64,000 nt of DNA from Enoplosus armatus (Eukaryota; Chordata; Actinopteri; Centrarchiformes; Enoplosidae). The DNA is taken from positions 3,187,501 to 3,251,500 of the forward strand of contig NC_092183.1 in NCBI RefSeq assembly GCF_043641665.1, in the 5' to 3' direction. Made by a program: the position numbers and the translations under genes. Positions 53,089 through 64,000 of the stretch are shown here, piece by piece (within the stretch, counting starts at the first letter, position 1; each line of letters opens with the position of its first letter). Under the pieces are notes generated by a model that saw only the letters and a program-made list of their open reading frames with translations, was not told where the DNA came from and ran no database searches.

Positions 53089-56000
53089 CTACAAAAGAAG
53101 GGAAATAGAAGGTATTCACTCATTCATTTGTATTGTATTAATTTGTGATACATTTTTGATTAACAAATCTTTAAATTTGTACATTTTTCACACATGTCTG
53201 GGTTCATGATACTGGATCTGTACCCGTGTAAACAAGGCTCAGCTGCGGAACATGTGGGAACTCTGTTTGCATGCTACCATGTAACCCGACCCCGTGTTTC
53301 TCTTGTTAACTGCTGCTAAGATAATTGTCTTTAAGTCGGGAGAAAGAAAAAGTAATGGCTCCTATTCCTTTACAAGAAAACTCCCACCATCATGCATCTG
53401 GAAGCTGACCTCTGCCAGATTCTCCCCACTGATGCCATTTATGTCCTTGTTAATACTGATCTGACACAAGGGTACACACATACTCACACACACATACTGC
53501 TTCTGTGAGAAACCTTTTGTGCTCTTCTATGTAAACTGTTCTTACTGTCAGATGTGTTTCCAGGGGACACACTGTCTTATCTAAGGTATGCCATTTGTTC
53601 CTCTCTAAAAGAACAGATGATTGGATGTTATACTGTACAGGTGTACTAGTCTGTGTGCGTAAATCTCTTGTTTCACTCGCCAAATTATGTTTTCTCTCAC
53701 ACTAAGTGATCATGGAGGGCTGATGTTAGACCTATTTAAGGTAAAACACGTCCAAAAATCCTTGAAATTGTAAGGATACGGAGCTGGATCATTTATGTAA
53801 CACCACATTTACAACAGAATTCGACGTCAAACACGTGTTATCTCGACCTGTGATTGCTTGTTGCACGGCCCCATCGCTGTTCAACATAATATCGCCTGAT
53901 TAGGATTTGATTGGGTTAGCTGCTGTGAAACTGAGACCGCTCCAAAACAACAGAAGATTTCGCTTTCATCTTAGGGGGGCGGGTTTCAAAGTCACCTAAA
54001 TGACTTTCCTCATCGCAGAGATGCTTTGACTGATAGCAGCAGAGCCTCCTTTGTGCCGGTCAAAAGCTCATTATGGCCTCTGAATCCAAGAACAACTTCT
54101 AAATAAAGACGCACAGGCTGCTGTTTTTCTTTCTGATCATGTTTGTTTGTTACAAGAGAGATGGACGGATCTGCAGGATTATTGCATTTCACAGACTTGT
54201 GTTAGCTGGCAATTGCAAAGTGGAGACAATTGCATAAATGTGACATATTCAATGGATCAATTTCATGTTTTGGGAAATGTATCTCTTAGGAATTTGCACA
54301 TATATCAATCTCACACTGCTTCTTGCCGATGGGGCTAGCTACATGCTAACTACTTAGGCTGGTCTACGGAGGTGGCTTAAGATGCTGCTTATACGTTAAT
54401 ACATGAGTAATAATAATCCAAACACTCCCCACATCAAAAGACAACAACCAAAATAATGACAAAAGCTTTCCAGGTGGAACTCAAACTGAATATATGTTCC
54501 ACAAGTAGACTAGACTGAAATTATTTGGGTCACAGGTTTGAACGAAACCTGCCAAGCTGAAATAAATTGTGTACCAAACCGAACGTCCTCCTCTGAAATG
54601 TTCGGGACAATATACTACATGCTTAGTAAAAATGTAAAGACAACGCTATTACGTTCTGCTATCGCCTCATTTCAGAGACGGAGATGCAGATATTCATTGA
54701 ATGTTCCCGTTTTGTGCCTAAAAATATCTCGGGTGGGAAACTCTGACATGTACCCAGGGATGCCTGCCTTCTTGCTGCAGTATGACTTCCTTGTATAACC
54801 TCCTGCCATTCTGAAATAAAACAAACCGTTCTGCTTTGCTGAAGAGTGAAGCATAGCAGAAAATGATGCCATTACAGCGTTTGGTAAACATGCCAGTCAC
54901 AAGAGAGCGCGCTGCGGCCGCGGCGGAATAGTACAAACCTTTAAGTTATTCAAAGTGACCGCCTGTTCCTTTTGGCTGTTGTTTTTAAAAATGATTAGAA
55001 AACTGCGCAGACCTCCCGAGTCACTGCTATGGGTGGATTGCAATGATTTAACAGAACGCTACATTTGAGCAACATACCAGCTCTGGTACCAGTCAGGGAA
55101 TTACACGTTTGGAAACAAATCCATTGGAGCATGTATGAATGTACTCGCACACACACACACACACAAGCATGCATACCAGGAAGGAGCTTTGGCCCCTGCT
55201 GTGTTTCATAGGATTTAATGGCTGCAGCCAGATTCCAGAGATCTTATTGTTAAAATCATAATGCTTGTACAGCTGTTTAACCTGGCTCTTGCCCTGCAGG
55301 ATTGGTCACACTCTTTTAAAGGGACCTTTCCCATGATCCTCGGGGTTAGCTGTATGGAGGGCAGAGGTGGAAAGTTACCGATGACTAACTTTTTTCCCCC
55401 TCTACTCAAATAATTTCTTCACTAATGTGTCCTTTTTATTCTTACCACTACTACAGACAGATGGAAAGAATACTTTATTAAGTCCAATTCCACTAAAATA
55501 TGAGACGACAAGCTGAACCAGGACCACACTCTAACTCTACTCTGATGTAAGGGACAGACTTCAGGGACTGGGCTGGTTGAAAAACACTTAACAGACTAAC
55601 ATAAGACTTTTAAGATACGACACAACTGGAAAAAAAAATGCCAATGAATGTTTTTACATTCCTTTTCCTAAAAACTCTTTCCAAGGAAACACTGTTGAGA
55701 TATGAAACAACGCAACACAACAATAAAAAGAGAGTCTACAGCCCTGTTAAATGCTAATGTCAGCATGCTAACATGCTCACAATAATGTTTGGTAGATAAT
55801 GTTTACCATTCTTACAATGTTAGTTTAGTTTGTGCAGCTTTGTTAGCATCGTAGATGTGCAGGTATTTGGTCAAACACACAAATTCAATTTTGAGCTGAT
55901 GGTGGCGATAGATGACGAGTCAGGGGGGGCACCAAAAGTTATTGCAATTCATCCAGCGGGGGACATGAATGTCTGTACCAGATTCCATGGCAATCCATCA

Positions 56001-59000
56001 AATATTGGTTTCGATATGCCGCTCGAAACCAAAAACAGATAATACAGTGAAGCGTGCTAGGACCATATTATAACTGTGCTGTTACGCACACTAACTTAAG
56101 AAACCCGGCTTGAAATTAACTGGTTGGGAAAAGGACACGTTTAGTGATCTGAAATTTTTAAAAAGTGTCTTCAGTATAAATGCACCAGAGATACAAAAGA
56201 AACTGTAGCTGAGACATATCTAAAAAAAATATGAGTTCACCAATAAAATCCTTAATCAGCTTTTTCTGTAGCTTTCACTTGAGTTCTCTCTCCCTCTCCA
56301 TCTCTCTCTCTCTGCCTCGCTCTGTCAATGTTTGTTCAACAAATGCAGGTGACCCTTTCACCTCTCAAAAGATTATGTTTGTGATGGCTTGCTGAGTAGG
56401 TCACGCAGAGCAATGTGCATCTGTCTCCTCGCCTGTTATTTAGCCAATAAATTGCCACTGTGAAAACATCTAAATATCAAATATGACAGACGATGCAACA
56501 AGATAAGGTTCAGGGTGTCACTCGACACCCAGACGTGAGGCCCAAGCCTGTCTGTGGCCCCCGAGGTTTACATCCACCCCAAATCATCAAGGCAGTTAAA
56601 TAGCACAGTGCAGCTGTAGCCACAGATTGGAGTTTTAGTTATACAAATATTTCTCTGAGGCAGAGCTGCTCCGGAGGCAAAAAAATAAGCCCCGACTGCA
56701 GAGAACGTCTCAGAGTGCAAGGTCTCTACAGCGAGTAGCAGCGCTGTACTGCAAAAAAGAAACTCTGATTAAAATATCGAACTAAAACCGACTGCAATTT
56801 TCTTAATAGATCTAATAAAGTTTGAAGGCCGACTATCAGCTTCCAGAGTGATGTAAAGTGGGGCTCATCCTGTGGGACCATGAATCCTCACCCCAACCCT
56901 AAAGTATGAAAGTGTCAAGTGGAAATTTTGATCTGATGGCGGTGCACTTTTCAACACTTACGACATATGACATACACGATTTTGGAAGGCTAACAGGCTT
57001 GCTAACTAGCTAACTAATAAAATTTCAAATTCAACCTACAGTAGCTTTATTACAATGACTTACATGTAACTGATCAAACTTACATGCCAGAAAACGAGGT
57101 CGAGTGAGATGTGTTGATCTGTAACTAAACCTGCTCTGTGATCACGTGAACAAGTAAAGAGTTCAGCAAATGGAAGCTTTTCAAATGTATTTTCTGTCCT
57201 TGACTGAGGGACTCACGCAGACACAAGCAGCAGACGATCGACCTTTGAGTCGGAGGAGTGGATGTGGAAAGTTGGACTTTCATTTCTGACATTTCAACAG
57301 CCTGGAGCGGAAGATGAAGGGGCAGATGAGACCGGATTGCAGACACGTTGGACCACGAGAAAGGAAATCCCACTGAGTCTGACCGTGTCCATGCATGACA
57401 AACTTCCAGCCGAACAAGCACTGATGATCAGGTTGAGGCAATGTTTTGCTTTGTCACTTTGTTTCCTCTTATTATCCGTGTCTGCAGCGTCTTGGTTTGC
57501 ATTTAAGTCTTGTTTGGGATGTGCTTTGACCCCGAGAAAGTTTGTAATTTTGCTGTCTGTTTATATAAGCTGGACTGACAGCTGAATATGTATCGGCTGG
57601 TGGAGTCGCATTAGTAGATTTGTAGGAAGCTGCGGCAGAAAACGCACTTTGGGGAAAGACGCCACATCACTCCCCGCTGACAGGGGCTCATGAAACAATA
57701 CCGGGAGCTGAGGGGGCATAAATCGCCGTTGCTCAGCATTCACACCCACAGCAGCTCACAGACTCTCTGGCTCTCCGTTTGTTGCTCGCCTGGTTGATTG
57801 TTTACTCAACATATTGATCTTGACTTTGTGGCTCACTCCTCTGTATATTATCAGCCGTCCCAGACAGGACTTAATCTGCTCTTCCCATTAACACATGCTA
57901 ATAGGGAGCCGCTTCTATCTATACGCCTGCCAAGGCTCACACAGATGACTCTTCAGTGCGGCAGGCTGCTGGCCGGCCGGCCGGCCCGCTTACAGCGGCG
58001 ACTGCGAGGCCAAGCTGCTGTGGGCAGATTTGGGCTTACTATGCGTTTGGGGGGATTTGAAAGTCTTCAAAACTGTGGCTAAAGATTACAGCGGCATGCC
58101 ATGACATGCTGATGTCAGATTTGGGGATTTTGTTATGCAGCACAGATGTAAAGCTTCACAAACTAATAAATAAAACAAATATAGCTGCACTAGGCAAGGT
58201 TTTGAGTCCAAAAATTAGTCGGGTTGCAGCAGAGAGGGACATCATATCAGCAGCAAATGAGACGCAGATCCACAGTACTTTGCCAAATTAGCAGGAGGTC
58301 TGCTCAGAACACAAGAAAGGGTTGATCAAAACCAGAAGTAAACAATATGAAACTTTGATCTTTGGGAACAGCGTGTGCAACAAAATAATCTAACCATGAG
58401 ATGCAGTTGAAAGCTCAGAAAACCTAATAAAGGCGTCAGTATGCTTCAAACAGAGCGTCCCCTCCCCCCACACCTTCCTGACGTCAGAACTGGAGGGATG
58501 CATCCAACAATTTTTTGTAACTTTCCGAATCTAACACACGATTGAAGCTACCTCTGTGACTTTTCACATGCACACTCCTGTCTTAGCTCATTGTTTGGTC
58601 CCTGAAGGGTGAACATAGCGGAGCATTTAGCAGCTAAAGAGGACGCAAACACGACTCCAGAGGGATGGTGACGTTGCCAAATGAGGAAATTGGCAAAAGT
58701 TTGCTAACATGTTAGCAATAACAACTTTATAAGGTGGTAATGTGTAATTCTTGTGTTTGAGAAACAATCAATGAATGCAGCTTTAAATAAATCCTCTGCA
58801 TTCATTCAACTGTGAGAGAGTAAATGTCAGCGTCACTTTTACAAATCCAAACCCATCACAGCTGATTAACATTTCAAGAGAGAGTGTCACTTCGAAGTAG
58901 CACGTAGTAACCCTGCAGAGTCAGCAGTGTGTGCAGGCTGTGTGTGTGGGATACTTACGGTGGCGTGGAGCCGTCCTCTTTTATTCATGGCCAGAAATCT

Positions 59001-61805
59001 GTTACTGTAGACCCCTTTGATGCCGATGACCCCCTGAGAAACAGCAAAGAGCTCCAGGACACCTGGACGGACAAACAACACGCTCTGATGATTGATGAAT
59101 GACAGAGTGTATTTTTACTCCTCTCGTGGTTTTCTGGATCTCGTATCTACTTTTCTTGATCTTACAGTTTGTTCATTTAGATCACTGGTGTTCTTCGTCA
59201 ACCTTTTCCGGCAACCAGAGTGAATTTCGATGACAAAAAAAAATGGCGAGATTCAAAAGAAACACACAGTAACAAGTTTGCACGTCTTCATGCTGAATTA
59301 CATTTGCTTTTATGGCCTTTTTGGCCGACAATCATAGCTGAACATGGCAGTTTCCTACTGAGTTGACTTTTCATTTAAACATTGTTTGTGGTCATCGTGT
59401 TTTCTCACACTGCAGCAGCAGTGAGAGAGCTGAGCGACACTTTGTGTGGCTTTTATCTTTTGGCTAAAAACGCAGAAGATACTGGGATAGTCTGACAGAC
59501 TGTTACACGCATTAGGCTGTTAATGTCTGCTAGCACATACGCGTCAGTCGTTATCGTGACCCTGCTTGTGGGACTAGCGGTAGCGGTGTGGAGTTCACGG
59601 AGGCAGGATCCCCCCTGAGGGTCACCAGGTTGAACCGCAGTGACTTCAGCCAGCGTGCTCTTTAGCTATTTAGCAATGCACTGGTTGCAATGGGCAGGAT
59701 TTCACAAATGCCATTACAAATTACTTGCAATCGCTTTTTATAGCAACTAGCAGTGTTGTCTGTGTGGTTTTTTAGTTTTTTTTTACATTGTTTACACACA
59801 AACCACAATTCTTGCTTAACCCAGATGCCGAACTTTAATATTTCCTTAATCATGCGGATACTGTGTGAGAACAAAAACTGAAAATCATTGACAGTGGAGA
59901 TTCTGCTGGTGCAATCAAGATAAATGTGTTGTAGATGTGTCCAGTTTAAACACTCTGTCTCTTTATGATGATGAAACTATAATGCAGAATAGTGGGTCGT
60001 GCCGATGTGGGTTGTTTTGAGACAACATTTGGCCCAATGTGGGACACTTAAACTGTCCACTGACTGTATCCTCCAGTACTACACAGAGGTGTTATCCCAG
60101 ATTAATGTTGTCTCTGCAGTAAATGGACTGTGTGTTAGCTGCTATCTATGACATGTAATGCAGTCTGATGGCAAACGAATCTTCGTATCACAAATCTAAG
60201 ACGCCCAGTCTCCCGCTCGTCCCCAGCGCTGTCATGCAGGATTCAAAACCACAAGGCTGTCACGTTGAAATCCATGTAACCTGACAACTCTCCTAACGGG
60301 GACCATGAAATGGAGGCACAAGTGCACTTTAACGGTGAGCTTCGGCTGTTTCGTCAGCAGATGAGCGATGAGAGATCTGATGGTGCAGTAAAAAACTGAA
60401 AATCTGATTCATGACTTTAGTCTTTAGCTTCACGTACAGGACGGTGGAGACTTTGGTGTTTGAAAACTGCTGTATTTAACTTTGTATTTCAAGTTTCTCA
60501 TAAATGTTTCCAGTCAAAGCTAATTGTCCTAATTTGCCTTCTTCTAAATGCAGCTGAATATAATTTACGCATCTGTCTGAGTTTATGAAGACGTTTAGAG
60601 CAGTTTCGAGTGTTGATATCTTGTTTTTTTATTTGAGTTAAGATATCATGTCTTCAAATGGAGAGATTATTTAAACATCTTGTGAGAAAAAAAACTCAAA
60701 ACTGATGTATTTGGATTGAATACAAGAGGAAATGTTACAGGGACATCTTATAATCTCTTTCTTATTCACAAGTTATATTTCCTCACTTTTTACTGGAGGT
60801 AGACTGATGAATTGACCAATAAACATGGGCCAATATATATGGGCTAATATTAGCTATAAAAATGTTATTTGATTTTTTTCTAACATCCAGTTTGTCCATA
60901 TGGCTTCTTAAACCACTGGACCCAGGAGAAATACCTCAGTCTGGACACTGTAACCTTCCTTATATCAGCCATCTGCACTGCAAAGTAACTCGATGTAGTT
61001 TTTAATTCTAAAAACCTAATTTTCTTCTGTATCAACTTATTATTGCTCGTTATTTCTTCATTTGTGACCTCTTTCATTTAAAAGTCAAAACAAACGATAT
61101 TTATATCGTTTGTTTTGAGGGAAAACAGAGTAACTGTCAATAATAAACAATAGCAGTCTCGTTGTTTATGCTGGGTATTTTTTTGCAGTGTATGCAGTAG
61201 CGTCGCCGTGATGACAATCCAACACATCCTGGTGTCTCACTGCTGCACCTGTTACTTCCACAAATAGTCTACCTGCCAACATCCCGGACGCACACAGACA
61301 AGGCTCGTCAACCAGATGGCCGCTGCTCACATACTTCACAGGGTCAGGCGGCCTAAGTTTAGGTGCGCGGTCCTTACACTCTTCCTGTGTAAATCATTAT
61401 TGTTAGAACTTCCAGGCATGACATTTGAAATAGATTCAACTGCAAACAGAAGCGAATCAATTAGAGCAGATGCGGGAATGCAGATCCAAGTGCGCATTCT
61501 CAGCGGGACGCACCGGATTCATCTGCGCGTCAGACGTTTATAATTTAGTAGTCTGGCTGCTCCGTGCACCGCGGAACCGGAGTGAATGACTTACTCAGCT
61601 GGTTGGGCTCATGGCTGCCGTTGACTCTGCCGTCGGGATGAATCTGGAGATGGAAGCCGATGCCAACCCTACAGTAGAGCCTGCAAGTCCTGCGTCCCGA
61701 GCTGATCTCCTCCTCCAGAAGTTGGCTCTCCAAAGAGACGTGCTGGGCTCCGGCGGCGGCGCAAATCAAGTGAGCGACGGTCAGAAGGTAAAGAGGAACA
61801 TTCAT
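52717..61805 (-). CDS. fgf5: Fibroblast growth factor 5, complete coding span of three exons
   Basis: Secreted heparin-binding growth factor that signals through FGF receptors. Coding exons are 61595-61805, 58959-59062 and 52717-53088; joined, they give 228 residues ending at a TAG. Seen: a hydrophobic signal peptide at about residues 1-20, a short linker, then the FGF beta-trefoil core from [16 protein letters not shown] onward, an NGS glycosylation sequon at residues 62-64, the DDCKFRERF block, ALNKRGKAK and a THFLPR motif, then a basic, proline-rich tail ending KYRFG. Introns are GT-AG with phases 1 and 0, and exon 2 is 104 nt, the usual size of the middle exon in this FGF subfamily. From family knowledge, the NGSHE, FAVSQG and RFG-end signatures point to FGF5 rather than FGF4 or FGF6. 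Mammalian FGF5 is about 268 residues; the N-terminal linker here is shorter. The neighbour cfap299, downstream on the same strand, matches the tetrapod FGF5 locus. Identity is very likely. Confidence 0.95.
53089..58958 (-). other. fgf5 intron 2 (about 5.9 kb)
   Basis: Holds the repeat at 55.75-56.05 kb, a small CA run at 55147-55165, a CpG-dense GCGGCCGC stretch near 54.92 kb, a CT-rich run near 56.3 kb and a non-repetitive block at about 57.48-58.08 kb with four tandem GGCC at 57971-57986. That block is a candidate regulatory element. Confidence 0.75.
55745..56045 (+). repeat. Common teleost interspersed repeat (CATGGCAATCCATC type)
   Basis: Contains AGCATGCTAACATGCTCACA, GTGCAGGTATTTGGTC, TTGAGCTGATGGTGGCG, AATGTCTGTACCAGATTCC and ATGGCAATCCATC, in the order of a very common fish repeat. 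It creates an apparent 70-codon reading frame on the plus strand that should not be taken as a gene. It lies in fgf5 intron 2. Confidence 0.7.
58959..59062 (-). CDS. fgf5: fgf5 coding exon 2
   Basis: A 104-nt exon. Its first two bases (GT) complete a serine codon with exon 1, and 34 full codons follow ([16 protein letters not shown] to [14 protein letters not shown]), ending in phase 0. The acceptor reads CCGTCCAG and the donor GTAAGT. The FAVSQG and FLAM-K-G-L signatures are FGF core strands. The length is not a multiple of three, so skipping the exon shifts the frame (see findings). Confidence 0.95.
59063..61594 (-). other. fgf5 intron 1 (about 2.5 kb)
   Basis: Runs between the exon 1 GTAAGT donor and the exon 2 CCGTCCAG acceptor. 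The only structure noted is the inverted repeat at 61085-61118. Confidence 0.8.
61085..61118. repeat. Perfect inverted repeat, 16-bp arms, 2-nt spacer
   Basis: The left arm TCAAAACAAACGATAT (61085-61100) is followed by TT and its exact reverse complement (61103-61118). It lies in fgf5 intron 1 and could form a hairpin as DNA or RNA. Confidence 0.95.
61595..61805 (-). CDS. fgf5: fgf5 coding exon 1
   Basis: Encodes residues 1-70 plus the first base of codon 71 (phase 1). The start is the ATG at 61805 with A at -3; it opens directly onto a signal peptide ([20 protein letters not shown]), which supports it as the true start. The [15 protein letters not shown] stretch starts the beta-trefoil, and the exon ends after NGSHEPNQL. 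The donor reads GTAAGT immediately left of 61595. Reading on past the donor gives non-FGF residues and then a stop, which confirms the splice. Confidence 0.95.
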
Positions 61806-61827
61806 TCTTCCAAAAAGGAGACACTCG

Positions 61828-61914
61828 CTAGGCCACTTCTAGCATTTTGGTGTCGCTCCTGAGGTCTGGGCACCAGAAACCGTGCGCACACACGCCTGCA
61901 GCGCTCCTGGGCAT
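61828..61914 (-). promoter_or_regulatory. Upstream ORF in the fgf5 5' leader
   Basis: A 28-codon ORF starts at the ATG at 61914 and stops at TAG 61828-61830, 22 nt before the fgf5 start. A second in-frame ATG lies at 61845. It would be in the leader if transcription starts at the proximal TATA box. Human FGF5 mRNA is known to carry an upstream ORF that lowers translation; whether this one is its counterpart is inference. Confidence 0.6.
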
Positions 61915-61957
61915 TACCCCGGCTGCAGTAGCTGAAGTTGTTCTGCTGGCACGGGGA

Positions 61958-61965
61958 TATTTATA
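61958..61965 (-). promoter_or_regulatory. Proximal TATA box candidate for fgf5
   Basis: The minus strand reads GTTATAAATATCC, a good TATAAATA match. A start site about 25-30 nt downstream (near 61,930) would give a leader of about 125 nt before the fgf5 ATG. A CCAAT-like ATTGG on the gene strand sits only a few bases upstream (61969-61973), closer than usual. Confidence 0.5.
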
Positions 61966-62343
61966 ACGCCAATGATCTCACTACTCGATGCATGCCTGAG
62001 CTCTAAAGGACGCTCTTTCATCCAGATTTTGTCGCCGAGATGCCACTCCTGCTCAGCACCGACCCACAGCAGCGGGGCGTGAAGGAAACGCGACTGACAC
62101 CGCACATTTTCCAAGGAATCGTCCGCGCCAGGACGCACTAAGCGCGGCATTTTACGCACAGGGAGACATCGTGTCAATACATCGAAGACGCGATGAATTC
62201 CTACATGAAAAGACTTGAAGAGATGGCTCTCCTGGCGGCGCTTCTCTCCACAGGAGGGAGGACGGTGGGGTTTAGGCGTCAGGAGATCATCAGGTGGTAC
62301 AGGAGAGTTTAAACACTGGCTCACCGGGAGACTCAGGCTGCCG

Positions 62344-62351
62344 TATTTATA
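62344..62351 (-). promoter_or_regulatory. Distal TATA box candidate for fgf5
   Basis: The minus strand reads CCTATAAATACGG. Initiation near 62,320 would give a leader of about 515 nt containing the upstream ORF. Either this or the proximal box could be the main promoter; sequence alone does not decide. Confidence 0.4.
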
Positions 62352-62480
62352 GGCTTTAGTCCACCTTATCATCTGATACGTCCACATGCTTCCAGGAGAA
62401 GCGTCTGTCAAGCTGCCTGGTGTATTCTGAGCAGTGTACAGTGGCAGAGGAGACACTGCGATTATCATAATCATAGCATA

Positions 62481-64000
62481 AAGAAATTAATTCCTTTCAA
62501 CACACAATTCCTCCCAAAGTCATTGTATTTGTTATATCTTCTGAATTTTCCTTCCTCCCTTAAGATTCTACCTCCTGCTCCCCCATGAGTTATATCCTCT
62601 CAAAAGCATCTAAATAACTATTCAGGGCTGCAGTTTTTGTCGTGTGACCTGTTAAAGCAAAACACCGAATGTCCCAGATAAGAACTTCACCTGTTTTAGG
62701 AAGCAGTGCCACAAAGATGATTTAAAGTGATAAACTGTCACCTCCAACAGGTTTATCATTCTACACGCTGTATGTGAAGCATCGACTCTGGTTTGGTTTG
62801 GTTGACAGAAAGTGTCAGAAAAACATGAAGATATTCCACTAGAAGTTCCTGCAAAGCGGCTGAATGAAGTGAGAAAGAAGAATTACGGAGACGTATAATA
62901 AAGACTTTCTTCTAAAGGTGACTTTTACTTCCAAGTGCGAGAAAAAAGTAAAGAGGTCATTTGTGGAGATTCTCTCATCTAGCAGGAAGGCAGGTAGAAG
63001 GCTGCAGGTTCGGTTCTTTCCCATGTGCCTTTGAGCGAGGCTGGGGTCGCAAAGGGTCGGGAAGTTTGAAGAAATTTTCCAAGGGAAGTTGAGCTTAATT
63101 TGGGGAATTTTTGCTCCTGTTTGGGAGCGCTCACACCAAGCCACACTCTTTGGGAGTCTTCCTCAACAAGCTTTGATAGTGAAGATGAGGCATCAGAGTT
63201 CAATACAATCTTAAATCAACTCATTTAATTATAGTTGAACTAAATTGTTGATTTTCTTTATGACAATTTGAAGAGTTTACAATTAATCTGCTTAAGGTAA
63301 GAGGTTTGTTTCTCTTTGCAGATGACAGGGTCAACACAGCCTGAGCAAATAAACCCTATATTTGCATTTTAATCCCATGAATTCCTGTGAAAAGTTTCCA
63401 CCTTAAATATTCCCAGAATTTTGCAACATTAAACAAAACAGAAAAACATAAATCATGGGTCATCAGGTCAAATTTTAGCAAAAAGCTTTTCTTTTTTCTC
63501 ACTAAAGACATTTTGGCATGTCACAGAGGGACAAGCGCAGATGCAAATATTAAAATGAATAATAGCTGCATTCCATTTAGCTGGGTCCGTTTCGGGGTCC
63601 TGGTCCTTGTGTCGTGGCCCAATGGGACACATCGTTGATCGTTACTATCAACCTGACAAGCTCATGACAAGTCGAATTGAAACCATGTCAAAGATGTTGA
63701 AAACAAAAGTAAAAGAATGACGTGTGAGTTGAAATATGTCGAAATTGGTTTTATTTTAACGGACATAATAACGTACCGTCTTAAAATTGATGTTGCTACT
63801 GTTTGTGAACCGAGTGCAAGAATTCCTTCCATCACAGTTTATTCCAGTTTCTAGATTCATTCTCACAGGTTAAAAGAAAAGTCCAGATTGTTTTTCAAGT
63901 CCACCTTAAAACAATGCTCACATGCTCATTGAAAGAGTTATTGATCACTGTCCTCATTCGTCCTGTCCTGGCACAACAATGTAAGAGATCCCTAAGTTAG
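62481..64000. other. fgf5 upstream flank, nothing recognised
   Basis: Short chance frames only. prdm8, expected next in the tetrapod order, is not seen. Confidence 0.6.

Noticed and set aside
55830..56042. 70-codon plus-strand frame
   Set aside because: It lies wholly inside a common teleost interspersed repeat.
57125..57585. Overlapping frames of about 100 codons on both strands in fgf5 intron 2
   Set aside because: They contradict each other, lie inside an intron and show no domain.

Overview
The window looks like intron-rich nuclear DNA of a ray-finned (teleost) fish, probably a percomorph. The evidence is two vertebrate genes with short phase-consistent exons and GT-AG introns, many microsatellites, and several interspersed repeat types I know from teleost genomes: a tRNA-derived SINE, an APE-type LINE fragment, a small repeat with 'gattaatcgat' ends, and a 'TGTCTGTACCARATTYCATGGCAATCCATC' type repeat. 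There are no prokaryotic operons, CRISPR arrays, rRNA or tRNA genes.

Both genes run on the minus strand. (1) fgf5 is complete: exon 1 coding 61595-61805, exon 2 58959-59062, exon 3 52717-53088, encoding 228 residues. Upstream of its ATG are a 28-codon upstream ORF (61828-61914), a proximal TATA box (61958-61965) and a distal one (62344-62351). (2) cfap299 (C4orf22 orthologue, cilia/flagella associated) is present as its 5' half: exon 1 47005-47112, exon 2 44087-44229, exon 3 31011-31101. These give 114 residues with matching splice phases. I could not find its remaining exons left of 31,011. An X-box (RFX-site) like element lies 26 bp upstream of its ATG, which suits a ciliary gene.

The order and orientation (fgf5 then cfap299, same strand) match the tetrapod block PRDM8-FGF5-CFAP299-BMP3, so bmp3 is expected beyond the left edge and prdm8 beyond the right edge; neither is seen here.

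Layout: 1-31,010 is noncoding or distal cfap299 intron with repeats (7.03, 11.5, 11.9, 13.7, 14.5, 15.9, 16.3 and 29.3-30.3 kb). 31,011-47,112 holds the three cfap299 exons and large introns, with a cluster of one repeat family at 41.2-44.6 kb. 47,113-52,716 is intergenic (microsatellites, probable fgf5 3' UTR at the right). 52,717-61,805 is fgf5. 61,806-62,480 is its 5' UTR and promoter. 62,481-64,000 holds nothing I recognise.

The two genes have no direct pathway link: FGF5 is a secreted heparin-binding growth factor and CFAP299 is an intracellular ciliary protein. I found no convincing new biological system. The best leads are the X-box in the cfap299 promoter, the fgf5 upstream ORF and exon-skipping outcome (both reminiscent of mammalian FGF5 regulation), a perfect 16-bp-arm hairpin in fgf5 intron 1, and a recent 76-bp tandem duplication.
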